A DNA stretch of 64,000 bases, from NCBI RefSeq assembly GCF_013839445.1, contig NZ_JACDIT010000008.1:62001-126000 (forward strand). Reading direction: 5' to 3'. Below are positions 19,518 through 29,097 of this stretch, piece after piece. Made by a program: the position numbers and the translations under genes. Within the stretch, counting starts at the first letter, position 1. Every line of letters starts with the position of its first letter. This DNA is from Chthonobacter albigriseus (GTDB lineage Bacteria > Pseudomonadota > Alphaproteobacteria > Rhizobiales > Pleomorphomonadaceae). The notes under the pieces are model-generated. The model made no database searches, had not been told where the DNA came from, and saw only the letters and a list, made by a program, of their open reading frames with translations.

Positions 19518-19547
19518 TTGACAAGTTTGGAACGTTCCAATTATTGA
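19518..19547 (+). promoter_or_regulatory. Promoter with operator in the spacer, for the DUF993 gene
   Basis: Rightward promoter: consensus -35 TTGACA (19518-19523) and -10 TATTGA (19542-19547, 18-base spacer) or TTATTG (17-base spacer). TTGGAACGTTCCAA (19527-19540) fills the spacer, a classic repressor position. The identical core at 7799 and 19398 links the three transcription units. Confidence 0.82.
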
Positions 19548-19568
19548 GACCGGAAAAGGGAGCGTCTC

Positions 19569-20738
19569 ATGCCGGTCGAACTCCGACTTCCCACCGCGGT
19601 GCGCAGCCTGGAACGGTTCGTCGTGCCGGAGCCTCGCGGCTTCGGTCCTGTTGATCCGGCGCGCTTCAACCGTGTCGCCTACGCAGCCGCCCATGTGGTC
19701 GCGGACCCGCTGGCAACCGGCAACCCGTGGTCGGACGTCGCTGTCGACTGGGACGCGACGCTTGCCTATCGGCGGCACCTGTGGAGCCTCGGCTTCCGGA
19801 TCGCGGAGGCGATGGATACCTCGCAGCGAGGCATGGGTTTTGCCTGGGTGAACGCGCAGGAGCTGATCCGGCGCTCGATCGCCGAGGCCCGGACGATCCC
19901 GGGCGCAGATCTCGCGTCGGGCGTCGGCACCGACCACCTCCCCGCCGATGCACCGCTCACCCTCGACGACGTGATCTCCGCCTACGAGACGCAGCTCGCC
20001 TTTGTGGAAGGCCTCGGCGGCCGCGCCATCCTGATGGCGAGCCGGGCGCTGGCGCGCACCGCCCGCGGCGCCGATGACTACATCCGCGTCTACGACCGGA
20101 TCCTGTCGCAGGCCTCGGGCAAGGTCGTGCTGCACTGGCTGGGAGACATGTTCGACCCGGCCCTTTCGGGCTACTGGGGCGGCACCGATTTCGAGACGAT
20201 GCTGCCGACGGTGCTTGCGATCATCGAGGCCAATCGGGACAAGGTGGAGGGCATCAAGATCTCGCTGCTCGACGCGGCCTACGAAGTCGAGCTACGGCGC
20301 CGGCTGCCGGAGGGCGTCTTGATGTACACAGGCGACGACTTCAACTACGCGGACCTGATCGCCGGCGACGGCGAGCGGCACAGCCATGCCCTGCTCGGCA
20401 TCTTCGACGCGGTCGCACCGGCGGCAGCGGCGGCGCTGACCCGGCTCGGCGATGGCGACGAGGCCGGTTTCCGGGCGATCATCGAGCCCACCGTGCCGCT
20501 GTCGCGCAAGATCTTTGAAGCGCCGACCCAGTACTACAAGGCCGGCGTCGTCTTTCTCGCCTGGCTGAACGGGCACCAGGACCATTTCCGGATGGTCGGC
20601 GGCCTGGAATCGAGCCGCTCGATCCTGCACTACGCCGAGGTGTTCAGGCTGGCCGCGGCCGCCGGCCTGCTTGCCGATCCGGAGCGTGCATCCCATCGGA
20701 TGCGGCTGCTGCTCGGTGTCTCGGGTATCGCGGGATAA
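19569..20738 (+). CDS. DUF993-family protein (dihydrodipicolinate synthase-like TIM barrel)
   Basis: A 389-residue protein of the DUF993 family, often described as dihydrodipicolinate-synthase-like, so a TIM-barrel aldolase or lyase is plausible but unproven. The conserved-looking core includes KVVLHWLGDMFDP, KVEGIKISLLD (the Lys in KIS would be the Schiff-base position in the related fold) and MYTGDDFNYADLI. It starts at ATG 19569 with AAGGGAG 6 bases upstream and is transcribed alone from an operator-bearing promoter. Being divergent from LacI and Gfo/Idh/MocA genes, it probably cleaves an intermediate of the same sugar pathway. Confidence 0.88.
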   Translation: MPVELRLPTAVRSLERFVVPEPRGFGPVDPARFNRVAYAAAHVVADPLATGNPWSDVAVDWDATLAYRRHLWSLGFRIAEAMDTSQRGMGFAWVNAQELIRRSIAEARTIPGADLASGVGTDHLPADAPLTLDDVISAYETQLAFVEGLGGRAILMASRALARTARGADDYIRVYDRILSQASGKVVLHWLGDMFDPALSGYWGGTDFETMLPTVLAIIEANRDKVEGIKISLLDAAYEVELRRRLPEGVLMYTGDDFNYADLIAGDGERHSHALLGIFDAVAPAAAAALTRLGDGDEAGFRAIIEPTVPLSRKIFEAPTQYYKAGVVFLAWLNGHQDHFRMVGGLESSRSILHYAEVFRLAAAAGLLADPERASHRMRLLLGVSGIAG

Positions 20739-20860
20739 ATGCGCGTTAATCCGTGCATATATGTGATCTGCAGTTCGTCCGGACCAACATATTATAAATA
20801 AATACGCATTAGGGTTTGCCCTCACAACCGGCAGCAGTCCGTCCTGAGGGAAACGTCTCC

Positions 20861-23245
20861 ATGGCATCACGCGATCCTTCCGTCACCCGGCCGATCGGCC
20901 TGAAGATCGGGGCCGGCGTCGCCGGCCTTGCGGCGGTGGCCGCCCTGGTGGGAGCGGTGGGCTGGACCGGCCTTTCGGGGATGGGCCGTGCTGTTGAGCA
21001 GACCGGCCTTTCCGCCAAGATCCTGTCCGACGTCAACGGCGCGAGCGCTTCGGTCAACGCCTTCCTGGAGAACCGCCGACCGGAGGTGGCCGAAGGAGCC
21101 AAGACCGCGATCGCCAAGGTGGTGACCGACGTCGGGGGGCTAGCGGCGACCGGGGATCCCAAGATCGCGGAGGCGAGCGAGAGCGTCCTGCGCTTCGGCA
21201 CGGCCGTCGACACGCTGGCGGTCAAGACGGTGGAGAGCGACGCCGCCCTCGCCGCGGCGCTCACGGCCCTGGCGGATCTGCGCGCGATCGGGGAGCGCGT
21301 TCAGTCCGACAGCTTCGCCAAGGCGGACAGTTTCGCAGCCGAGGCCGACAAGGTTTCGCGCACGCTGTCGGAGGCGCGCGTGATCGCCGGCCAAGTCGGG
21401 CAGGTCCAGATCGCGGGCCTGCGCACCGCCGCCGCGCTGAAATCCCATGCGCTCACCGGTGAGGACCGCTTCATCAAGGCGGCCGGGGCCAGCGTCGGCG
21501 GCATGGTTCCCCTGGTCAAGAAGGTCTCGTCCGGCCAGGTGACCGAAGCCGCCAAGCCGCACATGGAGACCCTGGCGGCGGAGACGAAGACGCTGGTTTC
21601 GCTCGCCGGAAAGCTGCGTGCGGCCGATGCGGCCACCGTGCCGGCCCTGCGCGACCAGACCATTGCGGCCGTCGACAAGGCGATGGCGGCCGCCGACGAG
21701 ATCGGCCGGCTGCAGGCGACCGCGGCGGAGAAGATGGCCTACGAGGAGCGCGCCAAGAATGCCAAGCGCGCCGAGGCGATCACCACCAGCAAGCTCGGCG
21801 CGACCTTCAGCGCCCGGATCGCCGCGCTGGCGGCGGACACCTTCCTCTACCGGCTGGAGGGATCGGACGAGGCGGAGAACCGCATCGACGATCTCGTCTC
21901 CGAGCTCAAGGCGTCGGTCGGCGACATCGTCAAGGCCGGCTTCCCGGAGGCCGCCGACAAGGTTGCGGCCTTCGCTGCCGCGTTCGACGACCTGGCGGTC
22001 GCCTCCACCGGCTTCGCCAAGGCCCGCACCGACGCGCGCAGCGCGGCGATGAGCGCCACCGGCGCCATCCGCGGGGTGGTCGAGACGCTTGCCGGCTCGG
22101 CGGCGGAAACCCGCCAGACCGCGACGCTCGCCATGGCGGCCGCCGTGGTGGTGGCGCTGTTGCTCGCCGCAGGGATCGCGATCGGTCTCGATCGCGCCAT
22201 CGCCCGACCGATCCGCGGCATCACCGGCGCGATGCGCCGGCTGGCCGACGGCGACACGGAAATCGCGCTTGCTGAAACCCGGCGCCGGGACGAGATCGGC
22301 GGCATGGTCGAGGCGGTCCGCGTGTTCCGCGACAACGCGGTGGAGCGGGTCGCGCTCGCCGCGGCTTCCGAGCGGGAGAACCACCAGCGCGCCGCGCGGC
22401 AGGAAAGGATCGAAGCCCTGATCTCCGGGTTCCGGACGGAGATGGCGGGCCTGCTTGAAGCGGTGGGCGGCAACGCCGATCGGATGGAGCGGACCGCCAA
22501 CGGGCTCGCCGAGACGGCCGCGCAGGCGGCCGGCCGCGCCCGGACGGCAACCGACGCATCCGGCGCGGCAGCCGGATCGGTGCAGACGGTGGCGTCCGCG
22601 GCCGAGGAGCTTTCGGCGTCGATCCAGGAGATCGCACGGCAGGTCAGCGGCGCCATGCAGGTGGTGTCGGCGGCCACCGGCAACGCGCGCGCCACCAACG
22701 CCACGATCGGCGAACTCGCCAATGGCGCATCGCGGATCGGGCAGGTCGTGTCGCTGATCCGCGCGATCGCCGAACAGACCAACCTTCTCGCCCTCAATGC
22801 CACGATCGAGGCGGCACGGGCGGGCGAGTCCGGCCGCGGCTTCGCAGTGGTCGCCGGCGAGGTGAAGAGCCTCGCCAACCAGACTGCCAAGGCGACCGAC
22901 GAAATCGCCCAGCAGGTCGCCGAGATCCAGCGGTCCACCCAGGCCGCGGTGGACGCGATCCAGGTGATCGTCGCCAACATGACCGACGTGGACAGCTACA
23001 CCTCCACCATCGCCGCGGCTGTGGAGGAGCAGGGCGCTGCCACATCGGAGATCTCGCGCAACGTGCTGCAGGCCGCGGGCGGAACCGAAACGGTTGCGGA
23101 GGCGATGGACGTGCTCGGCGAGGCCGTCGGGGCGACCAGCCGGTCGGCCGCCGACGTGCTCGACGTATCGCGCGACGTCAACGGCAAGGCTGGCGATCTT
23201 CGCGCCGCCGTCGACCGTTTTCTGCATCAGGTCGCAGCGGCCTGA
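20861..23245 (+). CDS. Methyl-accepting chemotaxis protein
   Basis: A 794-residue transducer. The first membrane segment ([22 protein letters not shown]) is at residues 11-32, followed by a long Ala-rich, mostly helical sensor region of about 380 residues with no recognised ligand pocket. The second membrane segment ([22 protein letters not shown]) lies near residue 425, then a HAMP domain ([18 protein letters not shown]) and the cytoplasmic signalling domain with the conserved hairpin tip ([21 protein letters not shown]). The start was placed at ATG 20861 with GAGGG upstream; an earlier TTG lacks a spaced ribosome site. No CheR-docking pentapeptide is seen at the end. It is a single-gene unit, ending at a strong terminator. 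Confidence 0.92.
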   Translation: MASRDPSVTRPIGLKIGAGVAGLAAVAALVGAVGWTGLSGMGRAVEQTGLSAKILSDVNGASASVNAFLENRRPEVAEGAKTAIAKVVTDVGGLAATGDPKIAEASESVLRFGTAVDTLAVKTVESDAALAAALTALADLRAIGERVQSDSFAKADSFAAEADKVSRTLSEARVIAGQVGQVQIAGLRTAAALKSHALTGEDRFIKAAGASVGGMVPLVKKVSSGQVTEAAKPHMETLAAETKTLVSLAGKLRAADAATVPALRDQTIAAVDKAMAAADEIGRLQATAAEKMAYEERAKNAKRAEAITTSKLGATFSARIAALAADTFLYRLEGSDEAENRIDDLVSELKASVGDIVKAGFPEAADKVAAFAAAFDDLAVASTGFAKARTDARSAAMSATGAIRGVVETLAGSAAETRQTATLAMAAAVVVALLLAAGIAIGLDRAIARPIRGITGAMRRLADGDTEIALAETRRRDEIGGMVEAVRVFRDNAVERVALAAASERENHQRAARQERIEALISGFRTEMAGLLEAVGGNADRMERTANGLAETAAQAAGRARTATDASGAAAGSVQTVASAAEELSASIQEIARQVSGAMQVVSAATGNARATNATIGELANGASRIGQVVSLIRAIAEQTNLLALNATIEAARAGESGRGFAVVAGEVKSLANQTAKATDEIAQQVAEIQRSTQAAVDAIQVIVANMTDVDSYTSTIAAAVEEQGAATSEISRNVLQAAGGTETVAEAMDVLGEAVGATSRSAADVLDVSRDVNGKAGDLRAAVDRFLHQVAAA

Positions 23246-23284
23246 TCAATCGGCGGCGCCGCCGACGTCAGATCCATGGAAATC

Positions 23285-23327
23285 AAGAAGGCCCGCCGGG
23301 GGGCGCCGGCGGGCCTTCTTTTCTTTT
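23285..23327 (+). terminator. Rho-independent terminator after the chemoreceptor gene
   Basis: A perfect 15-bp stem (23285-23299 with 23306-23320; arm AAGAAGGCCCGCCGG) with a 6-base loop is followed by TTCTTTT. This is the clearest intrinsic terminator in the window, 40 bases after the chemoreceptor stop. Confidence 0.93.
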
Positions 23328-23628
23328 GTCAACGCTGCACCGAAAAACAATGGCGGCGATCGGCTGGGCCATCGACCTCAATAGACTGTAACGCATCATC
23401 AATTTGCCGCCACGGTGACTGCCGAACTTCAGCCCCGCCCAAAGCGGCGTCCATGCGATCAAAACGGATGGGGACAAGCGCCTATTCCCTCGTGCGTTAT
23501 TTTTTTGTAACACCAGGAATGCGATTCGCCCCAATTCGGCACAGTCAGGTCACCGAGCCTAAATGCGGGGAGACATCTGGCCGTCGTTGCGTTAACCTGA
23601 ACGCAATTGATGTACGGATTATTTTATC
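23328..23628. other. Intergenic region upstream of the phosphatase gene
   Basis: About 300 bases with clearly lower GC than the flanking genes. An 83-codon frame on the minus strand (23283-23534) overlaps the terminator and is not protein-like. No ribosome binding site of note precedes ATG 23629 (the context is ATTTTATC). No consensus promoter could be picked with confidence. Confidence 0.5.
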
Positions 23629-26256
23629 ATGACGACCCATTTCAAGACACATGGCTACCAGCCCGCGGGCAATAGTCCCGATAGTGGCCTCCATCGTCTC
23701 CTTCCGGCGAACGCGATCGTCTATGCCGTCGGCGACGTGCACGGATGCCTGCGCGAGCTGATCGAACTGGAGCGCCGGATTGTTGCCGATGCGGCGAGCC
23801 ATGCCGGTCCCCGCTATATCGTTATGCTGGGCGACTACGTGGATCACGGCCCGGATTCGGCCGGCGTGATCGACCATCTGCTGACCGAGCCCCCGGCCGG
23901 TTTCAAGCGCATCTGCCTGAAGGGCAACCACGAGGCCTTCTTCGAGAACTACCTGCAGTCGCCGTCCAGCAACGCGTCGTGGCTGCAGATCGGCGGGCTG
24001 GAGACCCTCGCATCCTACGGTGTCGAACAGCTCGGCAAGCCAGGCCGTTCCGACCGCAAGCGGATCGCAGACGATGCGCGCCATGCCGTGCCGCGGGAGC
24101 ACCGCGAGTTCCTGGCCGGCCTGCCGCTGACGGCACGCATCGGATCCGTGTTGTTCGTGCACGCGGGCCTCAAGCCCGGCGTGCCGCTGGAGCGCCAGTC
24201 GCCCACCGACCTCCTGCTGATCCGCCATGAGTTCCTGGAGAGCGACCACGACTTCGGTATGCTCGTGGTGCACGGCCACACGGCGCGCCTCAGCCCGGAG
24301 GTGCGCCGGCATCGGATCGGCATCGACACCGGCGCCCACCGCACCGGCTGCCTCACCGCCTTGAAGGTGCACCCGGGCGGCCTGCACATCCTCTCCACCG
24401 TGGATGCGCGGCCCGTGTCCATTCCGCGTGAAGCGGTCCAGCGCGGTCCCGGTTCGATGAGCGCGCTGCCGGAGTGGGTGGAGCTCGCGCTTCCCGCCTC
24501 CGGACACAAGCACATCACCCCCGGCGCCGTCACGGCGGCGCGACGCATCCTGCCGCGCGCCATGGCCTCGGCCGTCGCGGCCGTGTCGCTCGCCGCCATT
24601 GCGCTCGGTGCCGAGCCGCTGATCCGCTCCAGCTGGTCCAGCTGGTTCCCGGACGCCACGACGCCGCCGGTGCAGACCGCCAGTGCCGATCCGCAGGATG
24701 TGACCGGCGCGCTGCCGCCGTCCGCGGAGCCGCGAACCACCGTCACGGCGCTTGGTTCCGAAAAGCCGGCGCTTCCGCCGCGCGCCGACGACGTGGCCGA
24801 AGCGGATATCGTCGACGTCGCCGCGCCGATCGAAGACCCGGTCGACCGCCGGCCGATCCTTGCGGCGGACGAGGCGATCCTGCCGGAGGAACCGGTCACC
24901 CCGGCGCCGCGTCCGGAGGAGATCCGGACCGCCGCTGCGCCGACCGAGATCCTCGAACCCGTTCCCGTTGGGCCGACGGCGGCCGTGGCTGTGGAGACGC
25001 CGCCACCTGCAGAGGTCGCCGCTCCGGCGATCGTTCCGCGCGCTCCGTCTCAGGCCGCCAAACCGGCCGAGCCGATCGTCACCGCGGCGATCGAACCGGA
25101 GACCACTACACCTGCGAAGATCGCGAGCCCGTCGACGGCGCCGCTGTCTGTGCGCTCGGTCACCGTTCCCGGCGCCGGCGCGACCCAGACGTCGGCGAGC
25201 AACCGTCCCGCCAGCGTGCCGATGAAGGCGCCGACGCCCGATGCCGCCACCGCGCTTGCGCCGACGGCCATCGTCATGCCCGAGCCGACACGGACGACGA
25301 CGCCGGACGCCGCGCCCGCGCGGCCGGTCGAGGTCGCGGCGATCGATCCGGACATCGCCAGCGATGCCACCGCCCCCCTTGTGGGCGAGTCGGAAGCCGC
25401 GCCGAGCTTCACGACGCTGACGCCGCCGCTGCCGACGCCGCGTCCGCGCATCGCAACGCTGCCGACGGTGACGACGCCCGAGGCGACCACACCGCGCAAG
25501 CCCGCCAAGCCTGCCCAGCAGACCACCCGCAAGCCAGCGACCACCGAGACGGCCGCTCGCAAGCCCGCAACCCAGCCGCAGGCCCGGGTCGCGGCGGTGG
25601 AACCTGCTCCGCAAGCCCAGGCGCCGGCCGTGCGTCGCCAGCAGAAGGCGGCGCCGGTGCTGATGAAGGTTTGCGAGAAGAAGCTCTTCTGGGAGAGCTG
25701 CGAGTACATGATGGTCGAGGCCGACCAGCTGCAGCCGATTGAGCGGCCCCGGGTGGCCCGGTCCGAGAACCGCAGGGACAACAGCGATCGCGGATCGTCG
25801 GACACGGACAACCGGAACTCCTCGGTCGACAACAGCACGACGGGTGGAAACACAGGTAACACCCCCGGCGGCTCGGATGGTACGGGCGGGACCGGCGGCT
25901 CAGGTGGGACCGATGGAACCGGTGGCACGGGCGGGACTGGTGGCACGGGCGGAACCGGTGGCACGGGTGGAACCGGTGGCACGGGCGGAACCGGTGGCAC
26001 GGGTGGAACCGGTGGCACGGGCGGAACCGGTGGCACAGGCGGAACCGGCGGCACGGGTGGGACCGACGGCGGTGCCGGGTCCGGCTCGGGCGGCTCCGGT
26101 TCCGGTGGGTCCAGCAGCGGCGGGTCCAGTTCCGGTGGGTCCAGCAGCGGCGGGTCCAGTTCTGGCGGGTCTGACTCCGGCGGCGGGTCTGACTCCGGCG
26201 GCGGCGGCGGTTCCGGCGGCGGCGGCGGTTCAGACGGCGGCGGCGGGGAAACCTGA
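23629..26256 (+). CDS. Membrane-anchored PPP-type phosphatase with Pro/Ala/Thr stalk and Gly-repeat tail
   Basis: An 875-residue protein of unusual architecture. Residues 28-260 are a serine/threonine-type metallophosphatase with all metal motifs: GDVHG (35-39), GDYVDHG (68-74), GNHE (99-102), FVHAG (176-180) and HGHT (215-218). A basic stretch and one hydrophobic segment (about 308-330, AMASAVAAVSLAAIALGA) follow, then about 350 residues rich in Pro, Ala and Thr. A short two-Cys patch (KVCEKKLFWESCEYM, near 680-695) precedes a tail of about 130 residues of Gly/Thr, Gly/Ser and Gly/Asp repeats. The simplest topology is cytoplasmic phosphatase, one membrane pass and an exported stalk. The function of the exported part is unknown. 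The convergent aminotransferase gene ends 18 bases downstream. Confidence 0.85.
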   Translation: MTTHFKTHGYQPAGNSPDSGLHRLLPANAIVYAVGDVHGCLRELIELERRIVADAASHAGPRYIVMLGDYVDHGPDSAGVIDHLLTEPPAGFKRICLKGNHEAFFENYLQSPSSNASWLQIGGLETLASYGVEQLGKPGRSDRKRIADDARHAVPREHREFLAGLPLTARIGSVLFVHAGLKPGVPLERQSPTDLLLIRHEFLESDHDFGMLVVHGHTARLSPEVRRHRIGIDTGAHRTGCLTALKVHPGGLHILSTVDARPVSIPREAVQRGPGSMSALPEWVELALPASGHKHITPGAVTAARRILPRAMASAVAAVSLAAIALGAEPLIRSSWSSWFPDATTPPVQTASADPQDVTGALPPSAEPRTTVTALGSEKPALPPRADDVAEADIVDVAAPIEDPVDRRPILAADEAILPEEPVTPAPRPEEIRTAAAPTEILEPVPVGPTAAVAVETPPPAEVAAPAIVPRAPSQAAKPAEPIVTAAIEPETTTPAKIASPSTAPLSVRSVTVPGAGATQTSASNRPASVPMKAPTPDAATALAPTAIVMPEPTRTTTPDAAPARPVEVAAIDPDIASDATAPLVGESEAAPSFTTLTPPLPTPRPRIATLPTVTTPEATTPRKPAKPAQQTTRKPATTETAARKPATQPQARVAAVEPAPQAQAPAVRRQQKAAPVLMKVCEKKLFWESCEYMMVEADQLQPIERPRVARSENRRDNSDRGSSDTDNRNSSVDNSTTGGNTGNTPGGSDGTGGTGGSGGTDGTGGTGGTGGTGGTGGTGGTGGTGGTGGTGGTGGTGGTGGTGGTGGTGGTDGGAGSGSGGSGSGGSSSGGSSSGGSSSGGSSSGGSDSGGGSDSGGGGGSGGGGGSDGGGGET
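25921..26064 (+). repeat. 18-bp tandem repeat coding for (Gly-Gly-Thr)n
   Basis: Eight contiguous copies of GGTGGCACGGGYGGAACC. The fourth position of the second half alternates C and T in neighbouring copies, giving a partial 36-bp higher-order period. The first and last copies are degenerate. It encodes a Gly-Gly-Thr tract in the phosphatase tail. In-frame unit length means copy-number changes by slippage would alter protein length without a frameshift. Confidence 0.95.
26101..26160 (+). repeat. Exact 30-bp direct duplication coding for Gly/Ser repeats
   Basis: 26101-26130 and 26131-26160 are identical. The unit encodes Gly/Ser-rich sequence (SGGSSSGGSS). It is followed by degenerate GGSDSGG and GGGG tracts to the stop. 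Confidence 0.93.
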
Positions 26257-26274
26257 CAGGCGTCGAGTTGAACT

Positions 26275-27294
26275 TCAGCCCGACAATACGGCGTTCACCC
26301 TCGCCCAATCCCCTTCCCCGGGGATGCCGAACCTCAGCCAGTCCGACCGGTAGCTGAACGGTCGGACGAGCACGCCGGCAGCCGCCAGCCTGTCGAACCA
26401 GGCGGCGGCCTCAGGCGCCTCGGCCAGTCGGAACAGCGGCGTTCCCCCGACCACGCGCAGGCCCGCGGCAACCAGAAGCGCATCCAGCTTTTCCGCATCG
26501 GCCACCAGTCGGCCGACGAGCCGCTTGCTCCAGTCGGTGTCGGACAGCGCCCGGCGACCGATCTCCAGTGCCGGTCCCGGCACCGCCCAGGGCCCGAGCA
26601 GAGCCCGCAACCTTCCAATCCGATCTGCGCTTCCGAGCGCGAAACCCAGCCGCACGCCGGCGAGGCCATAGGTCTTGCCGAACGAGCGCAGCACCAGCAC
26701 GTTGTCGGGCAGGCCGGCGGAGAGCAGGCTGGCGCCCGGGATCACATCCACGAACGCCTCGTCGACCACCAGCGTCGCGCCACGCCGGGCGAGGCGGGCG
26801 GCCTCGTCGAGGAGGTCCGCCGATGCGACCAGCCGGCCGTCCGGGTTGTTCGGGTTGACCAGGACCACCACGTCCGCGTCCCCGGCCGCGTCCAGCGCCG
26901 GCGCCTCCGTGACCGCTGAGCCGCCCGCAATCCAGGCGGCCGCGTGCTCGCCGTAGGTCGGCCCGACGACCGCCACGCGGCGGGCCGGCAGGATGCGCGG
27001 CAGCAATTGGATCAGGATCTGCGTGCCCGGCGCCGCGACGATCGCGACGTCGGCGGGCGCCGCGTAGGCGGCGCGCGCGGCGCCCAACAACGCAGCCTCG
27101 GCGTCCGCCTCCGGCAGGCGGGTGAAGCAGGCGGAGGGCAGGTCGCCGAAGGGGTAGGCGTAGGGGCTGATGCCTGTGGAGAGGTCGATCCACGGTTCCG
27201 GCGCCCGCGGGAAGGCGCGGCGCGCGGCAGCGAGGTTGCCGCCGTGGCGGCTCATCTCAGCCGCGACATCAGCCGAACCGTCTGCGCACGTCAC
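26275..27294 (-). CDS. cobC: Threonine-phosphate decarboxylase-like PLP aminotransferase (CobC/CobD type)
   Basis: A PLP-dependent fold-type I enzyme of about 340 residues. The cobalamin branch makes aminopropanol phosphate from threonine phosphate for the B12 lower loop. Signature features: HGGNLAAARRAFP and WIDLSTGISPYAYP at the N-terminus, VNPNNPDGR (cofactor Asn), DEAFVD and the PLP-binding SFGKTYGLAGVRLGF, with the Lys in SFGKT. The start was set at GTG 27294, with AAGGGG 7 bases upstream; ATG 27255 (MSRHGGN) is a plausible alternative. No other cobalamin gene is in the window and no B12 riboswitch was recognised, so histidinol-phosphate-type activity cannot be excluded. Confidence 0.85.
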   Translation of the reverse strand: MTCADGSADVAAEMSRHGGNLAAARRAFPRAPEPWIDLSTGISPYAYPFGDLPSACFTRLPEADAEAALLGAARAAYAAPADVAIVAAPGTQILIQLLPRILPARRVAVVGPTYGEHAAAWIAGGSAVTEAPALDAAGDADVVVLVNPNNPDGRLVASADLLDEAARLARRGATLVVDEAFVDVIPGASLLSAGLPDNVLVLRSFGKTYGLAGVRLGFALGSADRIGRLRALLGPWAVPGPALEIGRRALSDTDWSKRLVGRLVADAEKLDALLVAAGLRVVGGTPLFRLAEAPEAAAWFDRLAAAGVLVRPFSYRSDWLRFGIPGEGDWARVNAVLSG

Positions 27295-27419
27295 CGGAGT
27301 CCCCTTCTTTCGGCCGCGTCGGGCGGTGGATGCATCCACCAGAACAGCGTGGGAATCAAGCCGGACGCTGGTCGGGGCCGCGGCGGAGGGCCCGGACTCC
27401 GTCCAGCTGCGACCGCCGT

Positions 27420-27461
27420 GGTTCGGAAAACCCGAACCTCGGCTCTTGAAACAAATATTTT
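27420..27461 (+). promoter_or_regulatory. LysR-type box and promoter element upstream of the monooxygenase operon
   Basis: GGTTCGGAAAACCCGAACC (27420-27438) is an inverted repeat with 7-bp arms and fits the T-N11-A LysR box. It is followed by N7, TTGAAA (27446-27451), N4 and TATTTT (27456-27461), then CC. The string CCGAACC-N7-TTGAAA-N4-TATTTT recurs with identical spacing at 37463-37492 before the ABC transporter operon, whose adjacent LysR gene is the likely binder. Confidence 0.72.
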
Positions 27462-27541
27462 CCTGAAGGGGCCTGCGGCGCTTTCATCAGGCGGATACCG
27501 CAGCAGCGGTCCCCCACGCTCCTCTTCCGGGACCTCAATCC

Positions 27542-29062
27542 ATGATCCGCACAGGCGCCGAATACAAGGACAGCATCCGCGACGGCCGGGAGGTCCACGT
27601 CGGCGGCGAGCGGGTGAAGGACGTCACGGCCCACCCGATGTTCAAGCCGCTGGTCGACATCCGGGCGCGGATCTACGACATGCAGCACGAAGCGGCGACG
27701 CGGCATATCCTGGCCTTCGAACAGGACGGCGAGACCCACGCGGTCGCCAACAAGCTGCCGATCACCCAACAGGACTGGTGGGACAAGCGGCGGGCGACCG
27801 ACACCGTGCTGGAGACGATCGGCGGCGTGGTCACCCGCGTCGGCGACGAGACCGTGGGCGAGATGTGGTCGCTGTTCGACGGGCAGGACGTGCTCAACGA
27901 GGTGGACCCGCAGTTCTCGGCGAACATTCGCACCCATATCGACAAGGTGCTGCACACCGACCCCTTCCACGTCTCGGCCAACACCGATCCCAAGGGCGAT
28001 CGCTCCAAGCCGCCGCAGGACCAGGACCCGGACATGCTGCTGCATGTGGTGCGGGAGACTGATGCCGGCATCGTCGTGCGCGGCGCCAAGTACGAAACGG
28101 CGGCCGCCTACGCCAACCAGGCCTTCACCAAGCCGACGATCGCCAACTGGGGCAACTCGGCGCTGTCCGACTATGCGGTCGGCTTCATCTGCGACCTCGG
28201 CTCGGCGGGCCTGAAGTTCATCTGCCGCACGGGTTTTGCGGGCCGCGCGCCGGCGGAGGACTACCCGCTCTCCAACCGGTTCGACGAGGTCGACACGCTG
28301 GTGATCTTCGACGACGTGCTGATCCCGTGGGAGAACGTGCTGTTCTACCGCCACACCAAGGCGGCGATGTTCATCCGGGCGACGCTGCACCGCTATTCGG
28401 CCTATGCCTTCGTCCAGCGCAACCTGAAGCTCGCCGACATGCTGATCGGCGCTGCCCTCTTCAACGCGCGCCAGACCGGGCTGGACAAGCAGCAGGCCGT
28501 TCAAGAGAAGCTCGCGCAGCTCGCCGTCTATCGGGAGGGCATCAACGCTCACCTGACCGCCGCGATCGCGCTTGCCGAGCGCTCGCCGGGCGGCCTCCTG
28601 ATGCCCAACCAGTCGCTGCTCTATGCCGGGCGCGTGCTCGCCTGCTCGCAGCTGCACGAGATGATGCACATCGCCCGCGAGCTCTGCGGCGGGCAGATCT
28701 GCGTGACGCCGGACAAGGCTGCGTTCGACGCGCCGGAGACCAAGCCCTGGCTCGACAAGTACTACACCGTCAACGAGGACTGGGTGGCAGACGACCGGCG
28801 CAAGCTGCTCGCCTTTGCGCGCGACATGCTGAACTCCGACTACGCCGGGCACCGGCTCACCTTCCAGCTGTTCGCCCAGTCGCCGCCCTATGCGCATCTG
28901 GCCGCGGTCTACCGGAACTTCGACTGGGACGGGCCGCTGGAGTTCGTGCAGAAGGCGGCCGGCCTCTCCGACAGGGTGCTCGGCGCCACGACGCGCACGC
29001 CCGGCGACAGCGCGGTCAGCCGCTGGTTCAACGCCGGGATCACCCGCACCGCGGCGGAATGA
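27542..29062 (+). CDS. 4-hydroxyphenylacetate 3-hydroxylase (HpaB/PvcC)-family flavin monooxygenase
   Basis: A 506-residue large component of a two-component reduced-flavin monooxygenase, with the acyl-CoA-dehydrogenase-like fold. Typical family features are the N-terminal RTGAEYKDSIRDGREVHVGGERV, HPMFKPLVDIRARIYDM, and the central segment with IPWENVLFYRH. Length matches HpaB-type enzymes. It needs FADH2 or FMNH2, which the next-but-36-base gene (flavin reductase) would supply. The aromatic substrate of classic HpaB is not implied: this branch also hydroxylates or cleaves other rings. Its control element is shared with the NitT/TauT transporter operon, so its substrate is probably what that importer brings in. 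Confidence 0.9.
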   Translation: MIRTGAEYKDSIRDGREVHVGGERVKDVTAHPMFKPLVDIRARIYDMQHEAATRHILAFEQDGETHAVANKLPITQQDWWDKRRATDTVLETIGGVVTRVGDETVGEMWSLFDGQDVLNEVDPQFSANIRTHIDKVLHTDPFHVSANTDPKGDRSKPPQDQDPDMLLHVVRETDAGIVVRGAKYETAAAYANQAFTKPTIANWGNSALSDYAVGFICDLGSAGLKFICRTGFAGRAPAEDYPLSNRFDEVDTLVIFDDVLIPWENVLFYRHTKAAMFIRATLHRYSAYAFVQRNLKLADMLIGAALFNARQTGLDKQQAVQEKLAQLAVYREGINAHLTAAIALAERSPGGLLMPNQSLLYAGRVLACSQLHEMMHIARELCGGQICVTPDKAAFDAPETKPWLDKYYTVNEDWVADDRRKLLAFARDMLNSDYAGHRLTFQLFAQSPPYAHLAAVYRNFDWDGPLEFVQKAAGLSDRVLGATTRTPGDSAVSRWFNAGITRTAAE

Positions 29063-29097
29063 CGAGCGGTCGGCCTCGGCCGGGAAAGGGCGGTCCG

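Noticed and set aside
23283-23534. 83-codon minus-strand ORF next to the chemoreceptor terminator
   Set aside because: It overlaps the terminator hairpin, lacks a ribosome site and shows no recognisable motif.
25886-26240. CRISPR array
   Set aside because: The repeats are contiguous coding units of 18 and 30 bp without spacers.
27295-27541. Cobalamin riboswitch before the cobC-like gene
   Set aside because: The B12-box core GCCACTG was not found on the relevant strand and the region is instead occupied by the LysR-type element facing the other way.
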